In this document: piece after piece, positions 1 to 7,576 of the stretch
How positions within the stretch are numbered: position 1 is the first letter of the stretch
Layout: every line of letters starts with the position of its first letter
Origin: Deinococcus marmoris
GTDB lineage: Bacteria; Deinococcota; Deinococci; Deinococcales; Deinococcaceae
Direction: 5' to 3'
DNA length: 16,164 nucleotides
Assembly (NCBI RefSeq): GCF_001949125.1
Contig: NZ_MSTI01000177.1
Span: forward strand, 1-16,164
Made by a program: the position numbers and the translations under genes
Notes under the pieces: generated by a model
Told to the model about the DNA's origin: nothing
Databases searched by the model: none
What the model saw: the letters and a program-made list of their open reading frames with translations, nothing else

Positions 1-314
1 GGAAGCGAGAATTTCCCGCTTTGTATCAGGGCATCGTGGGCACGCACCACGGTTCGCTGAACCGTGGCCTCATGGACACCCCAGTCCTGGCCGATGTGAA
101 ACAACGTGCGGTACTCGCGCCAGAACTCCAGCGTCATCAGGAGTTGCGCTCCCAAAGAGAGTGCAGGTGGCCGTCCAGATTTGACTTTGTTGGCATGGCG
201 TTCTTGCAACACGGTCTCCATCTCTAGAAATGTTTCGGGGTACACACCAGTGCGACGGCGAAAACTCGTGCGATTTAGCTTCAGGGCCTGGTGATATTTT
301 AGCGTGCCAACCAT
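1..314 (-). CDS. IS5-type transposase, N-terminal part, runs off the window
   Basis: The minus strand reads from ATG at 314 without a stop to base 1, giving about 104 residues that begin MVGTLKYHQALKLNRTSFRR. The conserved block GRPPALSLGAQLLMTLEFWREYRT, followed by a helix-turn-helix-like DWGVHEATVQRTVVRAHDAL, is typical of the N-terminal (orfA-like) half of IS5-family transposases, which recognises the element ends. The DDE catalytic domain would lie beyond the left edge. Upstream of the start, the minus strand carries AGACCTCTTGCGAAAGTCG at about 331-349, which resembles IS5-group terminal repeats, so the element end is probably near 350. Whether the element is intact cannot be judged, and group assignment within IS5 is uncertain. 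Confidence 0.75.
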   Translation of the reverse strand, partial: MVGTLKYHQALKLNRTSFRRRTGVYPETFLEMETVLQERHANKVKSGRPPALSLGAQLLMTLEFWREYRTLFHIGQDWGVHEATVQRTVVRAHDALIQSGKFSL

Positions 315-330
315 CCCCTACCCTAGCGCA

Positions 331-355
331 CGACTTTCGCAAGAGGTCTACTATG
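331..355 (-). repeat. Probable terminal inverted repeat (outer end) of the IS5-type element
   Basis: Reading the minus strand, AGACCTCTTGCGAAAG lies about 20 bases upstream of the transposase start. The position and sequence style fit the left end of an IS5-family element. The partner repeat is outside the window, so the boundary and the target duplication cannot be verified. Confidence 0.4.
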
Positions 356-359
356 TAAA

Positions 360-405
360 GTGCAACTCCTGAGTCATTTGCTCGGTCCTGCCAACGGAGT
401 TGCAC
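360..405. repeat. Perfect 10-bp inverted repeat straddling the stop of the hydrolase gene
   Basis: GTGCAACTCC at 360-369 and GGAGTTGCAC at 396-405 are exact reverse complements separated by 26 bases. The repeat includes the last codons and the stop of the hydrolase gene. On the minus strand it is followed by TTTACAT, so it could be a weak terminator, but the loop is long. A mobile-element end is an alternative. Confidence 0.5.
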
Positions 406-1999
406 CATTCAAGCCTTCAATTTCAATGGCACGCTCATCTTCACCACCTGTAAACTTGACGACACTACCAGCAATCGGCTGACCAGTTGCCATAAAACGG
501 TTTTTGCCTAAAGGAATCAGATCTACAGTAAAACGAACTCCTCGAAAACCAGATTCAAGCCTGAGCATGCGCTGGTCAATGACCTTGACCACAGTTGACT
601 GAGGATCGGCCAAACTCTTGAAGGTACCAGCCAAGGCGCTCAACTCGTTAGGCTGGGGCCGATAAGTGCGGGCGGCCTGGCGGTCTGCGGCAATGCTGGC
701 ATTATCCTGACCCAGAACTTTGAGTTGGGCTTGTAGTACGGCTTCGACGTTAGGGCCAGAGCGTCCCAGCAAGACTTCAGCGATGTGCAGCCGCATCACA
801 TCCATAAACGTGTTGGCCTCCCCGATATTTGCCAGGATCACCACGCCCGCATGTTGTCCAGGAAGCAGGGTTACGCTGGCGGTCGCGCCAGTCACGTTAC
901 CAGCGTGCTGCACAATCTGCTCCCCCAGAAAGTTCTCGACGTTCCAGTAAAAGCCGTACTGTTCTTGTGTGACAAGTGGAGCAGGGACACGCACTGAATT
1001 TTTTGCCATTTTGCTTGCCAATTGAGCGATAACGCCCGGCAGATTGGAGTCAGGAGCAGCTATCTGACCCTTATGCATTTCGTTGAGACTGGCCTGCGAA
1101 AGCAAAGGTGAGCCAGTACCAAGTTGAAAAAGCATATAACGCGCCATTTCGGACGCACTGGCATTTACGGCCCCGGCCGCAGCGTCAGCTCCCAACGACA
1201 GATAGTCGATTGGTCTCGAGCCACCGTTCTTGACATCAAGTTCGTGCGGCGTGGCAATATCAGGCAGCAGTTTGAGCGCGTCAATCGACAGCGTCGCCGT
1301 GTTCATCCCGAGGGGTTGGAACACCCGCTGCTGGGTAAAGTTTGCCCACGACTGACCACTGACCCGTCTAATGATTTCCCCAGCAATGATCGCATTGACG
1401 TTGCTGTAGACAAATTTCTCACCAGGTTTTCCGACGAGAGGTGTAGTTGCCGCTGTGGCAATAATGTCTTTGACGGTTATCTTCGGATTAAATGTGGAGG
1501 CGTCGGTTCTGGTCAGGCCAGTGGTATGTGTCAGCAGGTTTCTCACCGTGACCGTCCGGGTTGATGCTGGGCTGGACAGCTTGAATTCGGGGATGTATGT
1601 GGTGACTGGCGCATCAAGGTTGACCAGGCCCTCATTGACCAGCACCATCATATCGAGCGCTGTGAATGATTTGGTAACCGAACCGATAGGAAACTGAGTA
1701 TTCGGCGTGACTGGCGTACCTTTCGACACGTTGCGAACGCCGTACCCCTTGGCGTAGCTCACTTTTCCATTCTGGACGATGGCCAGTCCCACGCCAGGGA
1801 CGCCATATTCTTTCATTATCTGATTTACGAAGGCGTCGAGTTGAACAGTATTGAGAGAAGGCCGAACAGCATGACTGATTGGTCTACCACCACCAGCCAG
1901 TAAGAAATTTGGGCTGTCAAACATGGATTGAGCCAGTGATCCCTGAGAGAAAAGATAGAGAGTAGCAAAAACGGATCTAGAAATTCTTTTAGCAAACAT
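374..1999 (-). CDS. Secreted serine hydrolase of the beta-lactamase / penicillin-binding fold
   Basis: This is a 541-residue class C beta-lactamase-like serine hydrolase. The N-terminus (MFAKRISRSVFATLYLFSQGSLAQ) is a signal peptide, so the enzyme is probably exported. Catalytic motifs are all visible: SVTK at about 107-110 (nucleophile Ser and Lys), YSN at about 198-200, and HAGN at about 365-368 in the place of the KTG-like box. A separate C-terminal beta-rich domain (about 420-541) is common in esterase/peptidase members of the family. I chose the start at 1999 because AGGGAG lies 6-7 bases upstream; an in-frame ATG at 2080 would add 27 residues ahead of the signal peptide. The substrate (beta-lactam, D-amino peptide or ester) cannot be told. 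The gene is visibly richer in A+T than the genes to its right and lies between transposase remnants, which suggests transfer. It stands alone. Confidence 0.85.
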   Translation of the reverse strand: MFAKRISRSVFATLYLFSQGSLAQSMFDSPNFLLAGGGRPISHAVRPSLNTVQLDAFVNQIMKEYGVPGVGLAIVQNGKVSYAKGYGVRNVSKGTPVTPNTQFPIGSVTKSFTALDMMVLVNEGLVNLDAPVTTYIPEFKLSSPASTRTVTVRNLLTHTTGLTRTDASTFNPKITVKDIIATAATTPLVGKPGEKFVYSNVNAIIAGEIIRRVSGQSWANFTQQRVFQPLGMNTATLSIDALKLLPDIATPHELDVKNGGSRPIDYLSLGADAAAGAVNASASEMARYMLFQLGTGSPLLSQASLNEMHKGQIAAPDSNLPGVIAQLASKMAKNSVRVPAPLVTQEQYGFYWNVENFLGEQIVQHAGNVTGATASVTLLPGQHAGVVILANIGEANTFMDVMRLHIAEVLLGRSGPNVEAVLQAQLKVLGQDNASIAADRQAARTYRPQPNELSALAGTFKSLADPQSTVVKVIDQRMLRLESGFRGVRFTVDLIPLGKNRFMATGQPIAGSVVKFTGGEDERAIEIEGLNGATPLAGPSK

Positions 2000-2108
2000 A
2001 AAAAACTCCCTGGTGAATTGATGGCCTATCAAAACATTTTGATAGGGTCTAGATGGATTAGACGGAGTGATGATCATCAATCGAACGTTGGTTTAATAGG
2101 ACTAAAAT

Positions 2109-2298
2109 GCGGAAGACATATTAGTTGGCCGATTAGAACTGCTTGCGCTGCTTATTCTGGCAATGATTGAAGCCAAAGATATTCACTACACAGCAGTGGC
2201 CGAGAGTTGCCATAATGACGCTTAAATAGCTTCCTCCATTTGTCAGATCGAGCGATCCTTCGGCAAGCATCCGCTATGTCTTCTGGATGTCGCCCATT
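2109..2298 (+). pseudogene. IS4-type transposase, decayed N-terminal remnant
   Basis: The plus-strand frame beginning near 2109 reads LELLALLILAMIEAKDIHY, then TAVAESCHNDA, an in-frame TAA, and IASSICQIERSFGKHPLCLLDVA. This closely matches the N-terminal part of the other IS4-type fragment at 9127-9435 (LTLLVLALIGAKDIRH ... ERFSDRHPLCPTDVA). No start codon, DRTNW motif or catalytic domain follows, so this is a short relic. Similarity stops after about 2298. The family assignment rests on the match to the second fragment, which does carry the IS4 hallmark. Confidence 0.6.
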
Positions 2299-2833
2299 CA
2301 GATTCCTTAACTGCATGGAGAACACTCGGCATCCAGTCAGACCGTAACGTCTGCTCAGGTGAGTGTCGCCGCATTGGGGCTGTTTGCCGTGCAGACCAGC
2401 ACCGTGGTAAAAAGCAATGAAACAACAGGGGGCTTGAACAATCGTTCGAGCCTATGGACTTCTCGGGATGATACTTGATGCGAAGACATGCGAGTTCCGG
2501 GGGTTGTGATCCAACTGAGTTCATGCCATGTCTGGCAAACTTGTCAAGTGAATGGGCCAGTAAATAGTGCGGACGTCTCCGTCTGGATGCTATCTTCTGA
2601 ATATGAGCTTCATTATGAAAATTAAAAGGCGAATATTAATAAAACTGCAAAATGGATTACACGCGATTGATCAGTCTCGCTTGCGCTTCTGAGCGAACCA
2701 AATTCTAGGCCCAAGCTGCTTTCCCAAAAGCTGGGTATCAGTGGCGGAAACTGGCCCAGATGACGGGCGCGAAAAGTGTCAGGCATTCAGGGCAAATACA
2801 ACCGTTTCGAAGATGTTCTAAATTGAGATTTAG
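2299..2833. other. Gene-free stretch between the IS4 relic and the AraC gene
   Basis: I find no convincing gene on either strand. A 93-codon minus-strand frame at 2243-2524 overlaps the IS4 relic and has no recognisable motif. The only structure I see is a small imperfect hairpin, CCCAAGCT (2710-2717) against AGCTGGG (2729-2735). The part near 2600-2660 is AT-rich and could hold the promoter of the AraC-family gene, but I cannot assign -35/-10 boxes with confidence. Confidence 0.4.
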
Positions 2834-3781
2834 ATGCCCCAAGCCGCTCCCCTGCCCATGCATACCATTCAGGCCAGCGCGCAGCAGCCGCTGATGGTAC
2901 GGGCCGTGGCAATAGATCAACAACATCTGGAACGCCAGGCTGAGGCCCATCGGCACGACTTCTATGAATTGATGCTCTTCACGGCGGGCAGCGGACACCA
3001 TCAGATTGGCGAACAGGTCATGACGGTGAGTCCTGGCGATCTGTTCCTGATTGCGCCGGGCGAGCGCCATGACGTTCGGAGTTTGCAGGGCAGCGTGCGC
3101 GGCTGGGTGGTGATTTTTCACGCGGATACGCTGGCGGCGAATAACTACACTGGACAACTCAGTCTGCCTCCCACGCATCTGGGAGGTGGATCTAGCCTGC
3201 CGGGAGAGCTATTGCTGCTGCCCTTTCTGGCAACGGACCCGCTGGGGAACGCCCTGCACTTTGAACTAGAAGACAGGCTCCCCAACTGGTTGGCCCGCAT
3301 TGAGGCGCTGAGTGCGGAGATGACGGCGCAGCAAATCGGCTCGGAGCTGGCGGTTCAGGCACACCTGCATTTGCTGCTGATTGATCTGGCCCGTCTCGTG
3401 GCCCCCCGCCTCAGCACGTTGTCGGTGGCGGCACGCCCATTATTGGAGCGTGTTTTTTCACTGATAGAGGCTCGTTACCGGCAGCCCCTCTCTCTATCGG
3501 ATATTGCCGCCGAAGTTCACCGCACGCCCGCTTACCTGACCCATCTTGTCAAGCAGCAAACTGGGCGCACGGTGCTGGAATGGATTCTGGAACGCCGTAT
3601 TCGCGAGGCCCGCCATTTGCTACGCCGCAGCGACGACAGCGTGGAGCGCATCGCGCTGAGTGTGGGCTTTCAGGATGCCAGCTATTTTGCCCGGCAGTTC
3701 AAGCGGCGGAACCGCTTGAGTCCGCAGGCATGGCGACAGGCCAGCCAACTCAATGCCGAGCCATCAGGCCCCAAGATCTAA
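2834..3781 (+). CDS. AraC-family transcriptional regulator with N-terminal cupin sensor
   Basis: The 315-residue protein has two parts. Residues about 35-85 form a cupin-like ligand-binding domain (AHRHDFYELMLFTAGSGHHQ, then VSPGDLFLIAPGERHDV), as in AraC regulators that sense small molecules. Residues about 212-300 are the double helix-turn-helix DNA-binding domain (LSLSDIAAEVHRTPAYLTHLVKQ, and IALSVGFQDASYFARQFKR). The start at 2834 has only a weak ribosome site; ATG at 2858 is a possible alternative. The gene lies 176 bases upstream of, and co-oriented with, the metallo-beta-lactamase-like and SnoaL-like genes, which are its likely targets. The ligand is unknown. Confidence 0.88.
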   Translation: MPQAAPLPMHTIQASAQQPLMVRAVAIDQQHLERQAEAHRHDFYELMLFTAGSGHHQIGEQVMTVSPGDLFLIAPGERHDVRSLQGSVRGWVVIFHADTLAANNYTGQLSLPPTHLGGGSSLPGELLLLPFLATDPLGNALHFELEDRLPNWLARIEALSAEMTAQQIGSELAVQAHLHLLLIDLARLVAPRLSTLSVAARPLLERVFSLIEARYRQPLSLSDIAAEVHRTPAYLTHLVKQQTGRTVLEWILERRIREARHLLRRSDDSVERIALSVGFQDASYFARQFKRRNRLSPQAWRQASQLNAEPSGPKI

Positions 3782-3957
3782 AGATCGTCCGTACTTTCCG
3801 AAGCATTCTTGCTGGGCAGAGCGGCCAGCCCTGCCTAACCTGTGGACAGCAGAAGAGTGCAGCCAGACGACACCACATCCAGCACCATCAAAACTCAGGT
3901 CTTCAGCCAACAGACACCTCAAAAGCCGAAATCCAACCCGCACAAAGGAGTGCCCCC

Positions 3958-4767
3958 ATGACTGACCTGACCTTTACCGTCCTTGACCTCGACTTTCCAG
4001 TGGGCAGCCAGAACAAAACCGCCACCCTAATCACGGGTGAGCAGGACGCCATGCTTATCGATGCGGGTTTTACCCGTGCCGATGGACACCGCCTGGTCGC
4101 TGCCGTACTGGACAGCGGCAAGACACTTAAAAGCGTCTTTGTCAGTCACGCCGACCCCGACTTTTACTGGGGTCTGGAGGCTCTGGCCGATGCCTTTCCC
4201 AGCGTTGAAATTCTGGCTACGCCGCTCGTCGCCCAGCACATCGTGCAGGCTTATGATGGCAAACTCAAAGCCTGGAGTGCGCTTGGCCCCAATCTGCCCA
4301 CCCGCCTGGTATCGATCACGCCCTGGGCTGGCCAGACCCTGAGGCTGGAAAGCCAGACGTTTGAACTCAGGGGCAGCCATGCGTTGCTGCCGGATCGGCA
4401 TTACCTGTGGCAGCCCCAGCAGCGGGCCATCGTCGGCGGCGTGCTGCTGTTCCAGAACGAACATGTCTGGACGGCGGACACCGCAACCCCGGAGGAGCGG
4501 GCCGCCTGGATTGCACTGCTGGACGAGATGGACGCCCTGAATCCAGCCTTCGTCGTGCCAGGTCACCGCTTGCCTGGTCTGGAGCTGGACACCCAGGCGA
4601 TTGCCTATACCCGTGACTACCTGCGGGCTTTTGAAGATGTGCTGGGCAGCGCCTCAGACGGGGCCGCTGCCACCCAGATGCTCACCGAGCGCTATCCCCA
4701 GGCGGGCATGTTGATCGCCGCCCAGATCGGGCCGAAGGTCGCCAAGGGTGAGATGAAATGGGGCTGA
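3958..4767 (+). CDS. Metallo-beta-lactamase-fold protein with altered metal-binding motifs
   Basis: The 269-residue product follows the MBL-fold layout: LITGEQDAMLIDAGF (early Asp), VFVSHADPDFYWGLEAL in the place of the HxHxDH motif, a mid-protein strand region ending IVGGVLLF, and PAFVVPGHRLPG with the late His. Against the canonical fold the second His of HxHxDH is Asp, the DH pair is DF, and the usual bridging Asp in GGDxxF is Val. The two-metal site is therefore probably changed or missing. This may be a feature of the subfamily rather than damage, since the frame is intact and sits in an ordered operon. An AAGGAG site lies about 8 bases before the ATG. Its end overlaps the next gene by 10 bases. 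The substrate is unknown; a detoxification or quorum-type hydrolase role would be a guess. Confidence 0.82.
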   Translation: MTDLTFTVLDLDFPVGSQNKTATLITGEQDAMLIDAGFTRADGHRLVAAVLDSGKTLKSVFVSHADPDFYWGLEALADAFPSVEILATPLVAQHIVQAYDGKLKAWSALGPNLPTRLVSITPWAGQTLRLESQTFELRGSHALLPDRHYLWQPQQRAIVGGVLLFQNEHVWTADTATPEERAAWIALLDEMDALNPAFVVPGHRLPGLELDTQAIAYTRDYLRAFEDVLGSASDGAAATQMLTERYPQAGMLIAAQIGPKVAKGEMKWG

Positions 4768-5174
4768 TAGAGGAAACCGCCCCGCACGACTCGCCGCGCT
4801 CGGTGGTGCGCCGCCAGTACCTCGCCAGCGCCGCAGGCGACCTGGAAGCTTTGCGGGCCACCCTCGCACCAGACGTGGAGTGGACGGAGATGGCCGGGTT
4901 TCCGCTAGCCGGAACCTACCGTACCCCCATAGGCGTGACGACGGGCGTCATGGAAGTGCTGGGCAAAGACTGGCAGGACTGGACAGCCCACGACGATACT
5001 TATGTTGTGGAGGGCGAAAACGTCGTAGTGCTGGCCCGCTACACTGCCACCCACCGGGCCACAGGCAAGGCGCTGAAGGTGCGGGTGGCCCACCATTTTG
5101 TCGTGCGCGGCGGCCTGATCGTGCGCTTTGAGCAGTTCGTGGACACCGCCTTGGTGCGTGACGCTGCAAGTTGA
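4758..5174 (+). CDS. SnoaL-like (NTF2-fold) protein
   Basis: This is a 138-residue single-domain protein of the SnoaL / ketosteroid-isomerase-like NTF2 superfamily. The signs are RRQYLASAAGDLEALRATLAPDVEWTEMAGFPLAGTYRT at the N-terminus and alternating strands such as VVVLARYTATHRATGKALKVRVAHHFVVRGGLIVRFEQFVDTALV at the end, with the usual conserved FEQFVDT closing strand. The length is normal for the family. It overlaps the upstream MBL-like gene by 10 bases in another frame, and a GGGTGAG ribosome site lies inside that gene, so the pair is probably translationally coupled. Members include isomerases, cyclases, hydrolases and non-enzymatic binders, so no reaction can be assigned. Confidence 0.82.
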   Translation: MGLIEETAPHDSPRSVVRRQYLASAAGDLEALRATLAPDVEWTEMAGFPLAGTYRTPIGVTTGVMEVLGKDWQDWTAHDDTYVVEGENVVVLARYTATHRATGKALKVRVAHHFVVRGGLIVRFEQFVDTALVRDAAS

Positions 5175-5467
5175 GCAGTACCAGCGGATCATATATGAAT
5201 TTAGGCTGTGCGCTGGAACGCCCTGACAACGGTGATGAGGCCCAGCCGAACGTCTGCTGAACCCGGCGTATACTTCGCCACTTTTGCGAGCGCCGACCCT
5301 TGTAAAGCGGACTTCAATCACCTCTTCCAGGCAAGGGTGGAGGTATTCCAGAGCTTTTCTGAAGTGGACTTGCCCCGGTTTTGCAGTTCTTCCATTGATG
5401 TGCGAGAGGCGCAAACCCGTGACTTCAGTCGTGGGTAAGCCCCTCTCGCCCTGAAGGGGCGACGGAA
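5175..5467. other. Fold-back segment between the SnoaL-like gene and the IS630 remnant
   Basis: I find no gene I can defend here. Near the right side, CGTGACTTCAGTCGTGGG (5418-5435) can fold as an imperfect hairpin, and GCCCCT (5439-5444) pairs with AGGGGC (5455-5460). Such paired structures next to a TTCAG..CGTGGG motif resemble the ends of IS200/IS605 elements, but no tnpA or tnpB is present. The minus-strand IS630 frame stays open through this segment, yet its sequence stops resembling a transposase at about 5465. Confidence 0.35.
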
Positions 5468-5786
5468 AGCGGAGGTTGGGGGGATCACTACGGGCCAGCA
5501 TCACCAGCTTGGCCTCAATGTTTCCCGTGATCTTCGGTGGGGCTCCGCTCCGGGGCCGCTCGTGAAGAGCGGCCTCCAAGCCCTCCAACACATAACGCCG
5601 ACAGATTCGGCTGATCCGGTCCGTGTCACAGTGCAGCACCTTGCTGATGACCTGGTAAGTCTGGCGCTCACCCGTGCTGCGATCTGCCATCAGAAGAATG
5701 CGTGCTCTCGTCAGCGTGCGGGCCGCACACGTTCCCCGGTCCACCAGTTGTAGAAGCTTGGCCCGCTCATTGGGTTCAAGGTCCAC
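5465..5786 (-). pseudogene. IS630-type transposase, N-terminal remnant
   Basis: The minus strand from GTG at 5786 reads MDLEPNERAKLLQLVDRGTC, then AARTLTRARILLMADRS, a helix-turn-helix region (SKVLHCDTDRISRICRRYVLEGLEAAL) and HERPRSGAPPKITGNIEAKLVMLARSDPP. This is the standard N-terminal DNA-binding half of IS630/Tc1-type transposases. Directly after that point, where family members continue into the DDE catalytic domain, the frame enters the fold-back segment and the similarity is lost. The catalytic triad is absent, so it cannot be active. The element is cut on its downstream side; its upstream edge lies close to the left repeat of the Tn3-type unit. Confidence 0.8.
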
Positions 5787-5838
5787 GCGAAGTTGCTATC
5801 CCATTCCTCAGTTTGCCTCAAAGCCGTGAAACTTGCTT

Positions 5839-5876
5839 AGCTAGGCACTAGCGAAGGAACAGAAATCCGCCCTTGG
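5839..5876 (+). repeat. Left terminal inverted repeat of the Tn3-type unit, outer half diverged
   Basis: GGAACAGAAATCCGCCCTTGG at 5856-5876 matches the inner part of the right repeat, with one difference in 21. In the outer part only a short ACTA block aligns, and the GGGG end is missing. The outer loss begins close to a TA, the target dinucleotide of IS630 elements, and an IS630 remnant lies immediately to the left. Confidence 0.6.
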
Positions 5877-5884
5877 CACCCAGG

Positions 5885-7120
5885 TCACGATTCAATTTGC
5901 TCAAAGTACGCCTGCACGGTATCGGGATCGCGCAGGGGACGCAGTTGGCCCTAGGCAATCTCCTTGGGCAGTTTGAATTCGTAGGTTCCCAGCATGCGGA
6001 TATGCCCGTGCGGCAGCGGCGTCAGGCGGGAGATGTCCTGTTCGTTCTCGATCTTCCGGGCCTGCCGCAAGTCGTCGAAGGCGACGCCCATGTACCGCGT
6101 GTTCCACAGCACGACAGCGTTGACCACCAGCCCCAGCGCGCCCAGTTGATCTTCCATGCCTTCCCTGTACTTCTGCCGGAGTTCGTCCTTTCGTCCGTGG
6201 AAGACGGCCCGGCCCACGCCGTGCCGCTGCTCGCTCCGGTTGATCTGCCGCAGGATGCGCCGTCGATACGCTTCATCCCCGACGTAATTCAACAGACACA
6301 GGGTCTTCTCAACGCGGTCAAACTCCGCGATGGCCCGGCCCAGACCCGACAGGCTGCCGCCGCGCTGCAAGGTCCGCATCACCGCTGTGGCCTTGACCTT
6401 GCCCAGCTTGAGTGATCCGGCCAAGCGCAGCACGTCCTCCCAGTGGGCGGCGATCAGCCGCTCATCGACAACGTGACGGCTCAGGTCATCCAACGCGCCG
6501 TGATCGGCCTCGCGGTCCAGTCTCCAGAAGCGCTGATCGGGCAGATCGGCGAGGCGGGGGCTGAAGCGGTAGCCCAGCAGCGCGAACAACCCGAACACCA
6601 CGTCGCTGGAGCCGTGCGTGTCGGCCATGATCTCGCGGGGGTCCAGGCGGGTCTGCTGTTCCAGCAGGCCCGCCAGAATGAACAGCGAGTCGCGCAACGT
6701 CCCCAGAATCACCATGCCATGAAAGCTAGTGAACTGATCGCTGGTGAAGTTGTGGTACGTCACGCTGCGCTGGGAGCCGAAATACTTGCGGTTTTATCCG
6801 GCGTGCAGGGTTGTCACCGGCACGACGAAGCGCAGCCCATCGGCAGACGCCACTTCACCTCCGCCCCAGGTGTGCGCCAGCGGCAGGGCGAACTGGGCGT
6901 CCACCAGGCGGGCATTGGCTGCCGTGATGGTCTCGGCCCGGACGTAGTTCTGCTGCACCTACGACAGGCGCGACAGGGTGAGTGCCCGAACCTCCGGCGC
7001 GGCCACCGCCGCCAGACCGATGTTGCACGCCTGGGCCGGCAGCACCGCCGTGACACTCAGGGGCAGATCCTGCAAGGTGGAGGTGCCATCGGTGACGAGC
7101 GTTTCCGCACACTCCGATGT
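5885..7120 (-). pseudogene. tnpA: Tn3-family transposase (tnpA), C-terminal fragment with three in-frame stops
   Basis: One minus-strand frame encodes about 410 residues of the C-terminal, catalytic part of a Tn3 TnpA (full length about 1000). Family landmarks in order are LPAQACNIGL, QQNYVRAETITAANARLVD, GGGEVASADGLRFVVPV, SVTYHNFTSDQFTSFHGM, MADTHGSSDVVFGLFALLGY, LRLAGSLKLG, AYRRRILRQINRSEQRHG, GALGLVVNAVVLWNTRYM and LRPLRDPDT. The three acidic residues expected for catalysis appear to be kept (in ADGLRF, ADTHGSSD and NRSEQRH). Stops interrupt the frame at 6959-6961 (TAG, where family members have Trp), 6794-6796 (TAA) and 5951-5953 (TAG); the ancestral stop is TGA at 5885-5887. The N-terminal 60 percent is missing, replaced by the passenger genes. 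The longest open piece is 5951-6763. Confidence 0.88.
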
Positions 7121-7154
7121 GTGCAAGTTGTCATCTCTCCCGCCGACTCCTCCA

Positions 7155-7463
7155 TCAGGACCACTGCTGGTGGGTGGCGCTCATCAGGAACAGCGCAGCG
7201 ACGAACGTCAGCACCGCCAGTCCCAGTGGACCAAACGATTTGGCCGCGTCATGGAGCTGAAAGCCGATCACGGCGTTTCCCAGTTGAATCAGCGTCATCA
7301 CGGCGGACAGGGCCAGCAGTGCCTGCGGCGACCGAAAGCGCCCCACACTCAGGATCACCACCAACAGCGCGAAGCTCCGGGACGCCGCGTAATGCGTGTA
7401 AATGACCTTGCCCTGATAAATGATCTTGGTAGGAACAGCTTTAAGGTGAATATCTTTTTTCAT
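7155..7463 (-). CDS. Small multi-pass membrane protein, possibly DUF4267-like
   Basis: The 102-residue product has three likely membrane segments: about residues 31-42 (SFALLVVILSVG), 47-67 (ALLALSAVMTLIQLGNAVIGF) and 78-96 (GPLGLAVLTFVAALFLMSA). The layout, with a polar AASR before the first segment, LIQLGNAVI in the middle and a short polar loop with His, resembles small DUF4267-type membrane proteins, but the N-terminal helix usual in that family is missing. I chose ATG at 7463 (MKKDIHL), with GGAAG about 10 bases upstream; an ATG-independent extension upstream to 7583 is unlikely because it would run through the regulator's promoter region. It is divergent from the Rrf2 gene and ends close to the tnpA relic, so it may be a truncated passenger. 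The function is unknown. Confidence 0.5.
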   Translation of the reverse strand: MKKDIHLKAVPTKIIYQGKVIYTHYAASRSFALLVVILSVGRFRSPQALLALSAVMTLIQLGNAVIGFQLHDAAKSFGPLGLAVLTFVAALFLMSATHQQWS

Positions 7464-7576
7464 ATGTGTGTGCTTCCATCCGCCACGTCTCTGGTGCGTA
7501 GCGGGCAATCTCAAGGGTATACACCCGCGCGGGGCGTGGCGGGAAGGATTGAATTTGGGATAGCAAACCGGGACAC

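Noticed and set aside
2000..2080. Upstream in-frame ATG at 2080 for the serine hydrolase
   Set aside because: It would place 27 polar residues ahead of a clear signal peptide, and the ATG at 1999 has a good AGGGAG site.
2738..3178. A 146-codon minus-strand open frame
   Set aside because: It is antisense to the start of the AraC-family gene and shows no domain.
3580..3957. N-terminal extension of the MBL-like gene back to 3580
   Set aside because: It overlaps the AraC gene in another frame and reads as low-complexity shadow; AAGGAG before ATG 3958 fixes the start.
5208..5438. A 76-codon plus-strand frame ending RDFSRG
   Set aside because: No recognisable family; the ending derives from the hairpin motif, so I do not call it a gene.
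4905..5464. Continuation of the IS630 minus-strand frame down to 4905 (293 residues)
   Set aside because: The similarity to transposases ends at about 5465; the rest is antisense to the SnoaL-like gene or lies in the fold-back segment.
6443..7405. A 320-codon plus-strand open frame
   Set aside because: It is the reverse shadow of the tnpA relic, whose family motifs are clear on the minus strand.
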